Part shown: piece by piece, positions 1 through 10,854 of the stretch
How positions within the stretch are numbered: the first letter of the stretch is position 1
How the letters are laid out: the number at the start of each line of letters is the position of its first letter
Source: Smallanthus sonchifolius
Taxonomy: Eukaryota > Streptophyta > Magnoliopsida > Asterales > Asteraceae
Direction of reading: 5' to 3'
Assembly (NCBI GenBank): GCA_023525975.1
Contig: CM042032.1
Span: 18,916,001-18,980,000 of the forward strand
DNA: 64,000 nt
Position numbers and translations under genes: made by a program
The notes under the pieces: generated by a model
Seen by the model: the letters and a program-made list of their open reading frames with translations, nothing else
The model's database searches: none
What the model was told of the DNA's origin: nothing

Positions 1-332
1 TATTACCAGAAGTGAAAAGCAAGATCCTAAACCAATAATGAGAAACATACCCAGATATGAATCTGAAAAAAAAGGCACCCAAAACAGGAGCAAAAAATTG
101 GAAGTTGCAGTCCAAGGAAAGAACATGAATTGTTGTGAAATTAGCTGTTGAATTGGTCGTTGAGTGTGTTGGAAAAGCGGGTTGGAAGTTCTTGAAACTG
201 AATTCTGTGGGGAGAATTGAATTGGCTGCTGTTGGTGTAGTTGAAACTGCAATAATTTTTGTTAGTACCACCTCCTAAATTATGTAAATTTGCAGCTAAT
301 GTAGCTTGGTATTGCTGATTAGGACTACTTTA
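1..332. other. Unassigned sequence left of element A
   Basis: This sequence belongs to neither element A nor any other repeat in the window. Element A stops abruptly at about 333, in its integrase, and unrelated sequence begins. On the minus strand, from about 329 down to 143, there is an open stretch of roughly 60 codons rich in Asn, Gln and Ser (it includes NQQYQATLAANLHNLGGG) that ends in a stop. It could be an exon or part of another mobile element. I do not recognise it and assign no function. Confidence 0.4.
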
Positions 333-2636
333 TTGGTACATTTTATCCGCACCAGGATGAATAGAATAACGAGTCTTATGAGCCTCGTTCATGAGAAATG
401 CACGGAGATCATCGCGATCGGGAATCCAAATACGGGTCAAGTAATATAGTAAGCCATTGGGTTTTGTTTCAAGAAGAAGTTCAACACCACACGACATTTC
501 CTCATACATGTTACCCTCGGTTACCGAGACGTGTTGAGCTTCTAAGATACGGGTTTGAATATCGGTTTGAATACGGGCACAATGAAGCATAACATGGTCC
601 TTTCGACTCAAAGCATCGGCTACAACATTCGCTTTGCCGGGATGGTAACGAATCTCGCAGTCGTAGTCGTTAAGGAGTTCGACCCAACGTCGTTGCATCA
701 TATTGAGTTCTTTTTGGTTGAAGATATGTTGAAGACTTTTGTGGTCGGTGAACACCACACATTTCGTGCCATATAGGTAATGTCTCCAAATATTTAACGC
801 GAATACGACCGCACCCAACTCGAGATCGTGCGTCGTATAATTCTTTTCATGAATTTTGAGTTGTCTTGATGCATAAGCGATTACTTTTCCTCGTTGCATG
901 AGGACACAACCAAAACCTTGGTTAGAAGCATCACAATAGACAACTAAATCATCATTTCCATCGGGGAGAGTCAAAATGGGAGCATTGCACAACTTATGCT
1001 TGAGGGTTTGGAAAGCTTCTTCTTGTTTCGGTCCCCACTCATAAGTTTTACCCTTATGGGTCAAAGTGGTAAGAGGGACAGCAATCTTTGAGAAGTCTGA
1101 GATGAAACGACGATAATAACCCGCAAGACCAAGAAATGAACGAACTTCGGTAGGAGTCTTCGGGGCATTCCAATTCTTAACCGTTTCAATCTTAGCAGGA
1201 TCAACATGAATACCCTTGTCGTTGACGATGTGACCAAGAAATTAAACTTCTTTTAATCAAAATTCACATTTGGAGAACTTGGCATATAGTTGTTCTTTCT
1301 TTAAAAGGTCCAAAACCAATCTAAGGTGTTCTTCATGGTCGGCTTTAGTTTTGGAATAGATTAAGATATCGTCAATGAAAACGATCACGAATTTATCAAG
1401 GTACGGTTTGCACACACGGTTCATGAGATCCATGAAAACTGCGGGTGCATTGGTTAACCCGAAAGGCATAACCATGAACTCGTAATGACCATACCTTGTT
1501 CGAAAAGCAGTCTTAGGAATGTCATCTTCTTGAACACGGAGCTGATGATAACCGGATCGAAGATCAATCTTCGAGAAGCAAGTGGAACCTTGAAGTTGAT
1601 CAAAGAGATCATCGATTCTAGGCAAAGGGTAGCGATTTTTGATAGTAAGCTTGTTGAGTTCGCGGTAGTCAATACACATGCGAAATGATCCATCTTTCTT
1701 CTTAACAAATAAGACGGGTGCACCCCACGGTGAATGACTCGGGCGAATGAAACCTTTGTCGGAGAGTTCTTGAAGTTGACTTGCGAGCTCTTGCATTTCG
1801 GAAGGTGCAAGACGATAAAGAGCTCTAGCAATGGGGTTAGCTCCGGGCATAAGATCAATACGGAACTCTACTTGACGAACAGGAGGAAGACCGGATAAAT
1901 CTTTAGGAAACACTTCGGGAAAATCCCTAATGATAGGAATGTCTTGGATACTCTTCTCCTTGACATCCTTTTGAACAATATGAGCTAGGAAGGCGATGTA
2001 CTTCTTTCGTAAGTACTTTTGAGCGGTAGTACAAGACATCAATTTAAGACCCATGCAAGGCTTTTCACCAAAAACCCTTAAGGTTTCTCCCGATGGTAGC
2101 GGAATTCGAATACACTTTTCAAAACAAATGACTTCGGCATGATGATTTGATAGCCAATCCATACCAATGATAATATCAAAGCTTCCTCGTGGCATTGGAA
2201 TAAGGTTGATTGGGAATGTATGGTCATTAAGTTCTAAGGAGCAATCATAGATAATAGACTCAATTGTAAGGGAGTCACCATTTGCTATTTCAACGGTGAA
2301 GGTTTTCTCTAATTGGGATCGTGTCTTTGCAAGTAAAGGCTCAAAATTTAGTGACACAAAACTTTTATCGGCACCGGTATCGAACAAAATGGAGGCATAA
2401 TGACTATTAACAAGGAACGTACCATTAACCACGTCGTTGTTGGCTTGAGCTTCGTTGGCGTTTATGTGGAACGCACGCCCACGTGCTCCACCTTGTGTAG
2501 CATTTGCAAGCCTTGGACATAGATTACGAAAATGATTTGGGTCACCACACTCATAGCAAGCACGCCCATTAGCAATGGCGGGAGCACCTTGATTAGCCAC
2601 TTGAGGTACAGTTTGGTTTGGAGGGTTGACTTGGCC
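333..2636 (-). pseudogene. pol: Element A pol (protease-RT-RNase H-partial integrase), broken
   Basis: Seen: a CCHC knuckle (CYECGDPNHFRNLC), a pepsin-like protease motif (ILFDTGADKS), RT with FRMCIDYRELNK and the catalytic FIDDILIYS, RNase H (VVYCDASNQG), and the first residues of the integrase zinc finger ending at HPGADKMYQ. The frame is open apart from two nonsense codons at about 1257-1259 (Trp to stop) and 1242-1244 (Gln to stop). It is separated from gag by a one-base deletion in a G run near 2634-2640. A full pol of this family runs about 590 codons further through integrase, so this copy cannot integrate by itself. Confidence 0.92.
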
Positions 2637-3658
2637 CCAAGAGCTTTGGTCCTACAAACACTAACCGTATGACCATATCTCCCACAATAAGTACAAAGGC
2701 GACATGGGATGCTTTGGGAATGATGGTAGTTGCAGGTGGCACAAAGTGGGTAGATCCCACCATATGGCTTTTTAACCGGTGCTTGAACTACGGGTGCAAC
2801 TTGATTAACGGGCACAGCAGGAGTAACCACAGCAAAGTTTCTAACTTTCCTCTTTTTGTTATTGCGAGAGGGTTCAGTTGTGGCTTCTTTGTTGTGGGTT
2901 GGAGGGGTTACGGTTTCAGCAACTTTCTTAGAACCCTTTTTGGTAAGAGTTCCAGCTTTAACATGATTATCAGTTAAGGTAGCAGACAAGCGGATGACAT
3001 CCTCCAAAGTAGCAGGATTTCTACCTAAGACAGTATCTTGAATTTGTCTTGGTAGCCCACCAATATACTTTTCGATACAACGGGCTAAAGGAGTGACCAT
3101 GTGGGGCACAAGAAGACTCAACTCGTGGAACCGAGTTGTATATGCTAAGTTTTCCCCACTATCTTGGGCAAGATCCCAAAATTCAGCTTCCAACTTCTTC
3201 ACTTCATTTCGAGGACAAAATTCCTCGGTCATAAGCCTTTTGACCTCATCCCAAGGTAAAGCCATAGCTACATCAATACCCCTATTCCTTTTCTCCCCAT
3301 TCCACCATGTAAGTGCCCGCTTTTGAAGGACACTAGTAGCATGACGAACACGGAGGTTGTCGGGACAGTCACTATTGAGAAAGGTATTCTCAATACTTTT
3401 AAACCATTGAAGGAGTCCAGTAGCTCCTTCGGTTCCATAAAACTTTAGGAGATTGCAAGAATTGAAGTGCTTGAAGGTGCATTGAGATGGATTGTTTCCA
3501 CCATTTCCACCATTACCACCATTATTACCACTATTGCTTCCATTTCCACTATTGCCATTTGTGGCACCATTGGCTTGGGTGAGTTGTGTCACCAATTGGG
3601 TAAGAATAGCAGCAATGTCGGAGTTGGCGTTGGCGGCGGGAGCACGACGAGGAGGCAT
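2637..3658 (-). pseudogene. gag: Element A gag, frameshifted
   Basis: Capsid/nucleocapsid protein of a Ty3/gypsy element. The chosen start is the ATG at 3658 (MPPRRAPAANANSDIAA), which matches the gag starts of B (21484) and F (37008); an upstream in-frame ATG adds only five codons. Seen: a Gly/Asn-rich linker at residues about 40-60; the conserved gypsy gag core with LKFYGTEGATGLLQWF, LTWWNGEKRNRG and EEFCPRNEVKKLEAEFWDL; basic NNKKRK; and a Cys/His cluster with CTYCGRYGHTVSVC. A one-base deletion near 2634-2640 throws the frame off before the second knuckle. In B the same region is in frame with pol, so the ancestor probably made a single Gag-Pol. Confidence 0.9.
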
Positions 3659-4334
3659 TCTATAGATTTTCACAAAACAAGGAAAGATTGTAAGAACTTA
3701 TGAGAATCGCTAGGATTTAATAGAATGAGAAAACCAAATAAAAGATAGATATTCATAGTTTGGATTATACTCAAAAGTGACAAAATCACTTGAATACTAA
3801 GGCATATTAAGGTTAATTTAAACTTATATAATTTTCAAGGACACATGCTTTAGCCTATAGGTAAACACTCATCTCGGGAATTCCCAGGAAAGCATACGGG
3901 TCCCTCGGTTGATTGGGATTTATGCGAAATGCTTTTCTAGACAGAAAACCCAAAATACAGGTGTCACCCTTCCAGATTGCATGTGTCCTCAAATAATTTA
4001 ACAAGTTTAAAAACCTTAACGAAGAAAATAAAATTTTTTTAAAGATTTTTGCTTCAAGAAAATTTTTCCACATGCTTAGAAAGAATAAAGATAGAAAAGA
4101 AGGTAGAAATATCATGGGGTTTTAGGATATAGGAAAGGTATTATTTAAGAAGATCCTAATAAGTCATGAATTTCTAACAAGTAAGGTACCAAATATAATA
4201 AACAATTTATCATGGTAAGCATGTAGCACATAGCATGTAACAGATAGCACAAAATCATGATGCATAGTATAAGTGGGTGTCCTAAAGTTATAGTCTAGGT
4301 CAAGATGTCTAATAACCTAAATCCCTATAACCAA
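3659..4334 (-). other. Untranslated leader of element A
   Basis: Lies between the primer site and gag. It has no convincing gene, and the short ORF seen here is not shared with the leaders of B and F. It holds the palindrome GGGAATTCCC at 3876-3885, also present in both relatives, within a conserved block around 3870-4000. Confidence 0.7.
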
Positions 4335-4347
4335 GGCTCTGATACCA
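4335..4347 (-). promoter_or_regulatory. Primer-binding site of element A
   Basis: On the minus strand this reads TGGTATCAGAGCC, the complement of the 3' end of plant initiator tRNA-Met, three bases after the LTR end. It primes minus-strand DNA synthesis. Confidence 0.92.
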
Positions 4348-4350
4348 ATC

Positions 4351-6835
4351 TGTCACACCCCGACCGATGGCGGAATCATCGGGGCGGGACATGTGAGACT
4401 GTTCATAGCACAAAGTTGACTAAATTGTAATATATTAAAGTTAAATTTCCATTTCACATAATCCAAGTAGAAACCAAATCCAAACAAAGAACAATAAACA
4501 ATTCATAAAACTTTTTGATTTAATATTGCTAAGTCCAAATCCTATGTTGAGCACGTCTTGAATCATTCTCACATAATAGGGCCTGAAACATGAATAAAAT
4601 AAAGTCAACTAAAAAGTTGGTGAGTATAACACAGTTGTATATAGATAGCATATAATTGAAAACAAATCCTTTACATGACATGATAAATAAGGCGTTTATG
4701 GGGAGCAACTATTGTGTAACCAATGTACAATCAAACCTTGTAACTAGCATGCAAAACAAATTGTGTTGTCGGTTTCAATCACCGCGTACCATGGGTGGGT
4801 TTGTCAGACTCAATAGATCCATCATTGAAAACCGTCGGCTTGAAAAGTTAATGATTGCACATAATCGCATACAAGAGGTTAGCACACCTAGCACTCGGGC
4901 ACAAAGCTCAAATTTTTGCACACATGTATGTAAATAGGATTTTTGCACTTGTGTTGTTTGCGTAAATGTGTAATGTGTAATGAGTATAGATTTCATGTTT
5001 CACCCCAAGAGTGTAAAAGAGTAAAAGGGGTTGTGAATACTCACTTGGTATGGAAGTGAAGCTAACAAGGAAATATAGATAGCAAATATGATCCTTGGAA
5101 TGCACACTTTAACCTAAAGAGTAATGTGTATAGAATCAAATAGATGTACAAAGTTTAAGTCTAAAATGAAAGTTGAATTTGTATATAAAACTATTGATTT
5201 GTATTTAAAAAGTATTAAATAAAATATATAAAGTTTGAAGTAAAATATGTTTGTAACCATTTCATTAGGTTTGAATTGAATAAATAAATATATAATTATA
5301 GTTTATTAAATAATGTGAATATTAATTGAAATTAAGTATAAATAAATAAATGATTTTGATTTAAAATGTAAATTAAATAACTAATCATTATTTATAAATT
5401 TTTGTAACTTAATTATTTAAAACATCATTTAAATAATTATAAATTTAATTTTTATAAACTTTTCAATAAATCATATTTATGCCAAGATTAAACCTTTAAT
5501 CCATTTTTAAATACAGAACACATATTTTTATAAAATCTGAAACATTTACAGATTAAAATATAAAAATTATAATTCTGATAAAAAATCTGAGTCTCACACG
5601 ACCGTGCCTCGGAAGGGCACGATCGTGCTCAAGCCACGGGCGCAACCGCGTTAGTCGGGGCGCGACCGGGTTGATCAATAGGAGCACAATCAAGACAAGA
5701 CAACAGGCACGACCGTGCCTTGGCCCGGCACGATCGTGTCTATGATCTTTAGACACAACAGAGGCTAGCCCAGAGGGCATGACAAGGTCTGGACAGGAGG
5801 ACACGACCGCGCTGCTAGTCGACACGACCGTGCTATACGAGGCACGGCCGCGCTAGATGATTAGCGCGACCGTGTCTATCTCAAGTCAGACACGAATTGA
5901 CAATTTCTTGAATTTATAACGATGGAATTGATAGGGCTTTCGATTACAGAGTTATTACGAGTCTAATCATATAAATTAATTGCATGAACATCGTGTTTAA
6001 GTAGGGATTCGATTAAATCTTTTTTTTTATAAAGCAAGAGTTCTGATTCGGATTGATTTCTATAATGGAAGCCCAAATTGAATAGGGGCTTTCGATACTG
6101 ATACAGAAAAGAATGAAATAGAGGATTCAATTACCCGGAATAGAACGAATCGATAGAGAATGGTAGGAAGAAATTCTGACGGCAGCAAGCTTGGTTTTCG
6201 GCGACCTGTGCTGCGGTTCCGAATGTCTCAGTGGCTTCGGATTGATTCAGAGATGGTCTGGAATTGCTTTACTGGATTGCTTGAGAAGATTGAGAGGATT
6301 TTGGGTTCTCCTTGAAATGTCCAAGCGTTTGGAATTTGGTAGAGTAAAACCGAAGTGATTTCGAGTAATGGAAATGTTTATTATGTTTGTTAATGTGAAT
6401 AAAGCGTGTTAAAGTTACGAATTCGAACGATCGGATGATTAAAGTCACAATTACGATTCGACTGTTACGCAGGCGCGACCGTGCCAATATAGGCGCGGCC
6501 GTGCCTAAGCACCGGGCGCGATCGTTCCAAAGCAGGTCGCGCGACCGTGCCAAAGCACTTGGCGCGACCGTGCTTATACGAAGCACGACCGTGTCTAATT
6601 AGGGTTTCTTGACATTTTTCAACTTTAGTCCTTGACTTTTCAGATTTGATAAGTTTGAATAAAATAGTTTCTTGTATAGCGTTTAAATGTATATAACCGA
6701 GTAACACTTGCGAATTTGTATAGAATTATTGCATTAAATTTACGGCGAGAAAATAATGAGACATTGCACGAGTATAGAACTTGAAATTGCATTACATTGA
6801 ATTGAAATAGGAATACTAAAATCAGAAATGTTACA
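4351..6835 (-). repeat. 5' LTR of element A
   Basis: About 2485 bp, reading on the minus strand from TGTAACATTTCTG to GGGGTGTGACA. It aligns in reverse with the LTRs of B and F. The body is AT-rich, with two GC-rich clusters of a GCACGGTCGCGCC-like motif at about 5595-5880 and 6470-6595. The element's promoter and poly(A) signals should lie here, but I do not mark an exact TATA box. Confidence 0.9.
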
Positions 6836-8500
6836 CTAGACCCTAAATAGATGCATCACAAATACACTACAAAATCATCGGTTCCTTCCGGAAGAGCTAG
6901 AATAGGTGCACTACAGATTTTCTGTTTAAGATGTTGGAATGCTGACTCTTGGTTATCGCCCCAATTATAGACTTTACCCTTTTGAGTTAAAGCAGTGAGA
7001 GGTTGAGAAATTTTTGAAAATCCTTCGATGAATCGACGGTAATATCTAGCCAATCCCAGAAATTGTCGCACCTCAGTCGGAGTCGTCGGTGCTGTCCAAT
7101 TCTTGATGGCTTCTATCTTTGATGGGTCGACATGTATTCCTTTCTCATTAACCACATGTCCTAGAAACTGAACTTCCCGGATCCAGAATTCACACTTGGA
7201 AAACATAGCATATAGTTGCTCTCGCTTAAGTAATTCCAAAATTAGGCGTAAATGTTCCTCATGTTCCTCTTTGTTCTTGGAATAAATGAGGATCTCGTCG
7301 ATGAAAACGATAACGAATTGGTCAAGGTATGGCTTACACACACGGTTCATGAGGTCCATGAATACCGCAGGTGCGTTGGTTAACCCAAAAGGCATGACCA
7401 TAAACTCGTAATGGCCGTACCTTGTTCTGAATGCAGTCTTAGAGATATCCTTTTCTCGGACTCTTAACTGATGGTATCCGGACCTAAGATCTATTTTGGA
7501 ATAGAAACTTGATCCTTGGAGTTGATCAAAGAGGTCATCTATGCGAGGTAAAGGGTAGCGGTTCTTGATTGTGACTTTATTCAGCTCCCGATAGTCAATA
7601 CACATACGGAAAGTTCCGTCCTTCTTCTTGAAAAATAGTACCGGAGCTCCACACGGCGATAAACTAGGTCGGATGAAACCTTTATCCAACAAATCTTGCA
7701 ATTGAGTGGACAGCTCTTGTAATTCACTGGGTGCCAGTCTGTAAGGTGCCCGAGCAATCGGTGCTGCTCCCGGTGCTAGATCAATTTGGAATTCAACTTG
7801 ACGGTGCAGTGGCAGACCGGGCAAATCCTCGAAAAATACCTCCAAAAATTCACGCACGATGGGAATATCTTTAATCTTCTTCTCTTCTGATGGCTGCTCG
7901 CAACGAGAGCCAAAATAGCCGTATGCCCCTTTTGAAGGCATTTTTGTGCTTTCATAAAAGATATAATGCCCATGACTGCACAAACTCTTTCGCCTTGGAC
8001 GGAAAGGGTTTCTCCACTCGGGAGAGGAATACGAACAATCTTCTCATGACAGATAATTTCGGCTTGGTTTTTAGATAACCAATCCATGCCGACAATTACA
8101 TCAAAACTACCAAGTATGACCGGCATAAGGTGGATATCAAATATATGTTTAGCTAGCTCAAGTTTACATCCCTTAAGAATGTGAGTTGCCTCAATTATTT
8201 GGCCATCAGCTATCTCTATTGTATACTTAGCTTCTAATAGAGTTGAAGTTCCTTTTATCATATCACTAAGTTTCTTAGATATAAACCTTCTATCAGCACC
8301 AGTGTCAAAAAGGACCGAAGCAAAGTAATTATTTAAGAGAAACTTACCGGTGACCACATTATGGTCGTAACGGGCTTCTCCAGATCCTAGTACGAAGGCT
8401 CGTCCCTTCGCACCATTTCCTCCACCATTGCCATTGTTACCCCCATTACCATTGTTATTCTGGTTAGGGTTGTGGTTTCCATTACCCCCTTTCTTCAATT
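6836..8500 (-). pseudogene. pol: Element G pol (protease-RT-partial RNase H), frameshifted
   Basis: Protease is on the 8498-7900 part (VLFDTGADRRF, then IVGMDWLSKNQAEIICHE). RT is on the 7900-6900 part (PYRLAPSEL, FRMCIDYRELNK, LRSGYHQLRV). A frameshift near 7890 separates them. The RT catalytic motif reads FIDEILIYS instead of FIDDILIYS, so the second catalytic aspartate is lost. A one-base insertion disrupts RNase H just after DDFVVY, and element A then interrupts the gene. A Gly/Asn-rich linker lies between the last zinc knuckle and protease. Confidence 0.9.
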
Positions 8501-9698
8501 GAAGACAATTCTTCCGAATATGCCCTTCCTTTCCGCACTCAAAACAACCCCTTGTGGATCCAGGTTGTTGAAAAGGTTGTTTAGCTTGTAACTCACCCCT
8601 GCAGTCCTTAGCAGCATGACCTATTTTGCCGCACCTCTGGCAACGGTTGCAAAACCCAAAGTGGTGGAAGTTACACTTGTTACACTTCGGAGACTTCCCC
8701 GCGTAACCACCCTGGTTTTGACCTGAAGAGGTAGACTGGTTGAAGTTCTAATTAGGATCAAACCTACGCTGTTGTTGCTGCTGTGGTTGATTAAACTGGG
8801 GTTGGTTGGGTTGGGGTCCTTTTGAGTGAGAGTTGGAGTGGTTGTGGGTGTTGGAATGGTGATCGAACTTGCGTTTGTGATTGTCGGTGGGTTTAGAAAC
8901 TGAACCTCTCGGAGGTAGAGTCCCTTGTGTCACCGCTTGGTCGGTTAACTTATGGGCAAGTCGGATAGTTTGTTGGATAGTGGTAGGATTGGATGAAGTA
9001 ACCATGCTTTGTATTTGAGGCACTAGACCTCCGACGTAAAGCTCAATTCTCTTGTAATCAGGAGTTACCATATGCGGGCACATAGTAGCAAGTTCATCGG
9101 AACGTGTGGTGTAGAGTTCAATTTTAGAACCCTCCATCTTTAGGTTCTAAAAATCTCCCTCTAACTTCTGCATTTCATCGCGAGGACATTATTCCTCCTT
9201 CATCATTGCTTTAAATTCCTCCCACGGGAGTCCATTCGCCATGGCCAGACCCAACATTTGGACCTGGGCGTTCTACCATGTGAGTGTCGGGCCTTCTAAA
9301 GTTCCGGAGACAAACTTCACCTGATTAGCCACGGGGCAGTTGCACATGGCAATCACCGATTCAACTTTCTCAAACCAACGAAGTAGTCCAACGGCTCCTT
9401 CAGCTCCACTAAAGGCGTGGGGCTTGCAATCCATGAATGCCTTGAAAGTGCAGGCGGGTTGTTGGTTTTGCTGGCTTGGATTTAGAAATAAAAATAGGAT
9501 TGGAATTATAGAGTTTAGGGCAGGCTTTTTAAGAGATGGATTGACATCATTAGTCATTAGGTAAAGCATTTACCTGCAGCATTCTGTGCTGCCAGAGCCT
9601 CCGCCACACTATCATTTATCAGTGCCGCTAGCTCTGCTGCCGTCATGTTAATGGTACCACGACCACCGGCACGGCCTCCGCGTCCTCTCCCTGACATG
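8501..9698 (-). pseudogene. gag: Element G gag, multiply broken
   Basis: The start is the ATG at 9698 (MSGRGRGGRAGG). A one-base loss near 9660 breaks the frame soon afterwards. Recognisable pieces follow: the core ACTFKAFMDCKPHAFSGAEG at about 9460-9400, the continuation YVGGLVPQIQ at about 9040, a Gln/His/Pro-rich linker at about 8880-8750, and two CCHC knuckles, CQRCGKIGHAAKDC (about 8645-8605) and CFECGKEGHIRKNC (about 8550-8505). Several stops lie between, for example at 9273, about 9190 and 8748. The two complete nucleocapsid knuckles differ from the A/B/F arrangement. Confidence 0.82.
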
Positions 9699-9949
9699 AT
9701 TCTTCACAATCACAAATGAAAAACAATGAGAATTATATCGCATATTAAACATTATTCAGGTATGAGCAAGGAGATACAACATCTAATATTTTGAAAATTA
9801 AATAAATTATAAAGCTACAAAATAAATAACTCAAATATTAAAATTCTCATGCTTTCATTGGATGGGAACAACCTTACCCATCTAGGTTTGAAAAGAGAAA
9901 TAACATAAGCAAAAATAGGCATGAAAAGGAAGATAGAATAGGAAGATCA

Positions 9950-10738
9950 TCAAGCATCTTCGTCATCGGAAGAAACATACGATTGTGCATCGTCTATCAC
10001 TACTGGTTCCTCTTCCAAAGGCTCCTCCTCGAAGGGTTCTTCCTCAATGGGCTCCTCCTCGAAAGGTTCTTCCTCAAAAGGCTCCTCTTCGCCATCAGAA
10101 AGTGGAATCTCCTCAGGAAATAGAGCGGCTTGCAATTGAGCTTCCAAGTGAGTCACCCTCTCTTGAAGACCTTCAGCAGTATGGTTTGCTACATGTAGCT
10201 GAGCTTCCAGAGCAGCCACTCTCTCCAGAACTCCTTCCATGTCATCGTCCGAGGTGTCCACCCTCGTCTCCAAATGTGTCACACAATCCACCAAGAGGTT
10301 ATGAACCTGGTCAGTTACTGCTAGTTCGACAGTCAAAAGTTCTATACCTACTTTATTCTCCTCTATTTGAGGCTCCCTCTTCAGAATATCCGGTATCTCA
10401 TCGGTAGCATCTTTCACAATGCTTAACTCTCTAGACATATAAAACACAAAGGCTGCAAAATCTTGTTCCATAGTACATGGCAAGCTAGGCAAGGTAGGCG
10501 ATGAGGAAGTAGAACCGAAGTAAGGTGATGGGACATTTCCCATTTCGATCCATCTTTGGATCATTTGTGGGTATGTGTTCCAGTTTCGAGCAGGATTCAT
10601 TGCTTGCACGCTGCTCTTTTCCCCTTGGTCAACTGAATAGTCACTGGAAGTAGTCTGGCGCCTTTTGGGCTCCGTGGATGATAGGATAGGTGCCTTATGT
10701 CTTGGTGCCTTAGGTGATGAAGGTGGGGTTGACGACAT
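9950..10738 (-). CDS. Leader ORF of element G, acidic coiled-coil protein of unknown function
   Basis: An open frame of 262 codons lies in the sense direction between the primer site (10851) and gag (9698), a place where most Ty3/gypsy elements have only an untranslated leader. I prefer the ATG at 10738 (MSSTPPSSPKAPRHKAP); an in-frame ATG six codons upstream is also possible. It has a Ser/Pro/Lys-rich N-terminus at residues 1-45, two similar heptad blocks at about 145-205 (LERVAALEAQL and LQERVTHLEAQL) that predict a coiled coil, six copies of EEEP(F/I/L) at about 217-245, and an acidic tail SSDDEDA. It has no frameshift or stop, whereas gag and pol of the same copy are wrecked. The function is unknown. 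It might be a transduced host fragment or an element accessory protein. Confidence 0.6.
   Translation of the reverse strand: MSSTPPSSPKAPRHKAPILSSTEPKRRQTTSSDYSVDQGEKSSVQAMNPARNWNTYPQMIQRWIEMGNVPSPYFGSTSSSPTLPSLPCTMEQDFAAFVFYMSRELSIVKDATDEIPDILKREPQIEENKVGIELLTVELAVTDQVHNLLVDCVTHLETRVDTSDDDMEGVLERVAALEAQLHVANHTAEGLQERVTHLEAQLQAALFPEEIPLSDGEEEPFEEEPFEEEPIEEEPFEEEPLEEEPVVIDDAQSYVSSDDEDA
10005..10093. repeat. 15-bp coding minisatellite
   Basis: About six 15-bp units alternating GGCTCCTCCTCGAA- and GGTTCTTCCTCAA-type sequence encode the repeated EEEP(F/I/L) of the leader ORF. All are whole-codon units, so copy-number change keeps the frame. Confidence 0.85.
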
Positions 10739-10838
10739 GTTCCTGTAACAATACATATATGTGCCAAACGACCAAATGACATGTAACTAATGTGTGAGGC
10801 TATAGTCTAGTATGCAATCCTAGTTCTCTATAACCAAT

Positions 10839-10851
10839 GGCTCTGATACCA
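10839..10851 (-). promoter_or_regulatory. Primer-binding site of element G
   Basis: On the minus strand it reads TGGTATCAGAGCC, complementary to the 3' end of initiator tRNA-Met, and it lies a few bases from the LTR end. Confidence 0.9.
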
Positions 10852-10854
10852 ATC

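Larger units (their letters stand above)
333..6835 (-). mobile_element. Element A: truncated Ty3/gypsy (Tekay/Del-type) retrotransposon
   Basis: Reading leftward on the minus strand, the order is 5' LTR, tRNA-Met(i)-type primer site, leader, gag, protease, RT, RNase H and the start of integrase. The left end is cut inside the integrase zinc-finger region, so the rest of integrase and the 3' LTR are missing. It belongs to the same family as B and F: gag begins MPPRRA, the LTR ends read TGTAACATTTCTG and GGTGTGACA, and the leader is shared. It lies inside the RNase H region of element G; the five bases to its right are CTAGA, but the matching left copy is outside the window or deleted. Confidence 0.9.

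Noticed and set aside
398..776. Plus-strand ORFs opposite A's RNase H and integrase region
   Set aside because: They are shadows of the minus-strand pol, which has recognisable domains in the right frame.
3855..4115. Minus-strand 86-codon ORF in the leader of A
   Set aside because: It is not kept open at the corresponding position in B or F, and its composition is that of AT-rich leader.
5553..5825. ORFs through the CpG-rich clusters of the gypsy LTRs (here, 6269-6707, 26251-26445, 33862-34118 and 41779-42040)
   Set aside because: The repeated GRARCLGT-like peptides come from translating the CpG-rich DNA repeat; frames and ends differ among copies.
9985..10407. Plus-strand 140-codon ORF antisense to the leader ORF of G
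   Set aside because: It mirrors the acidic repeat (Pro/Arg-rich) on the wrong strand. The sense frame is longer and matches the element's direction.
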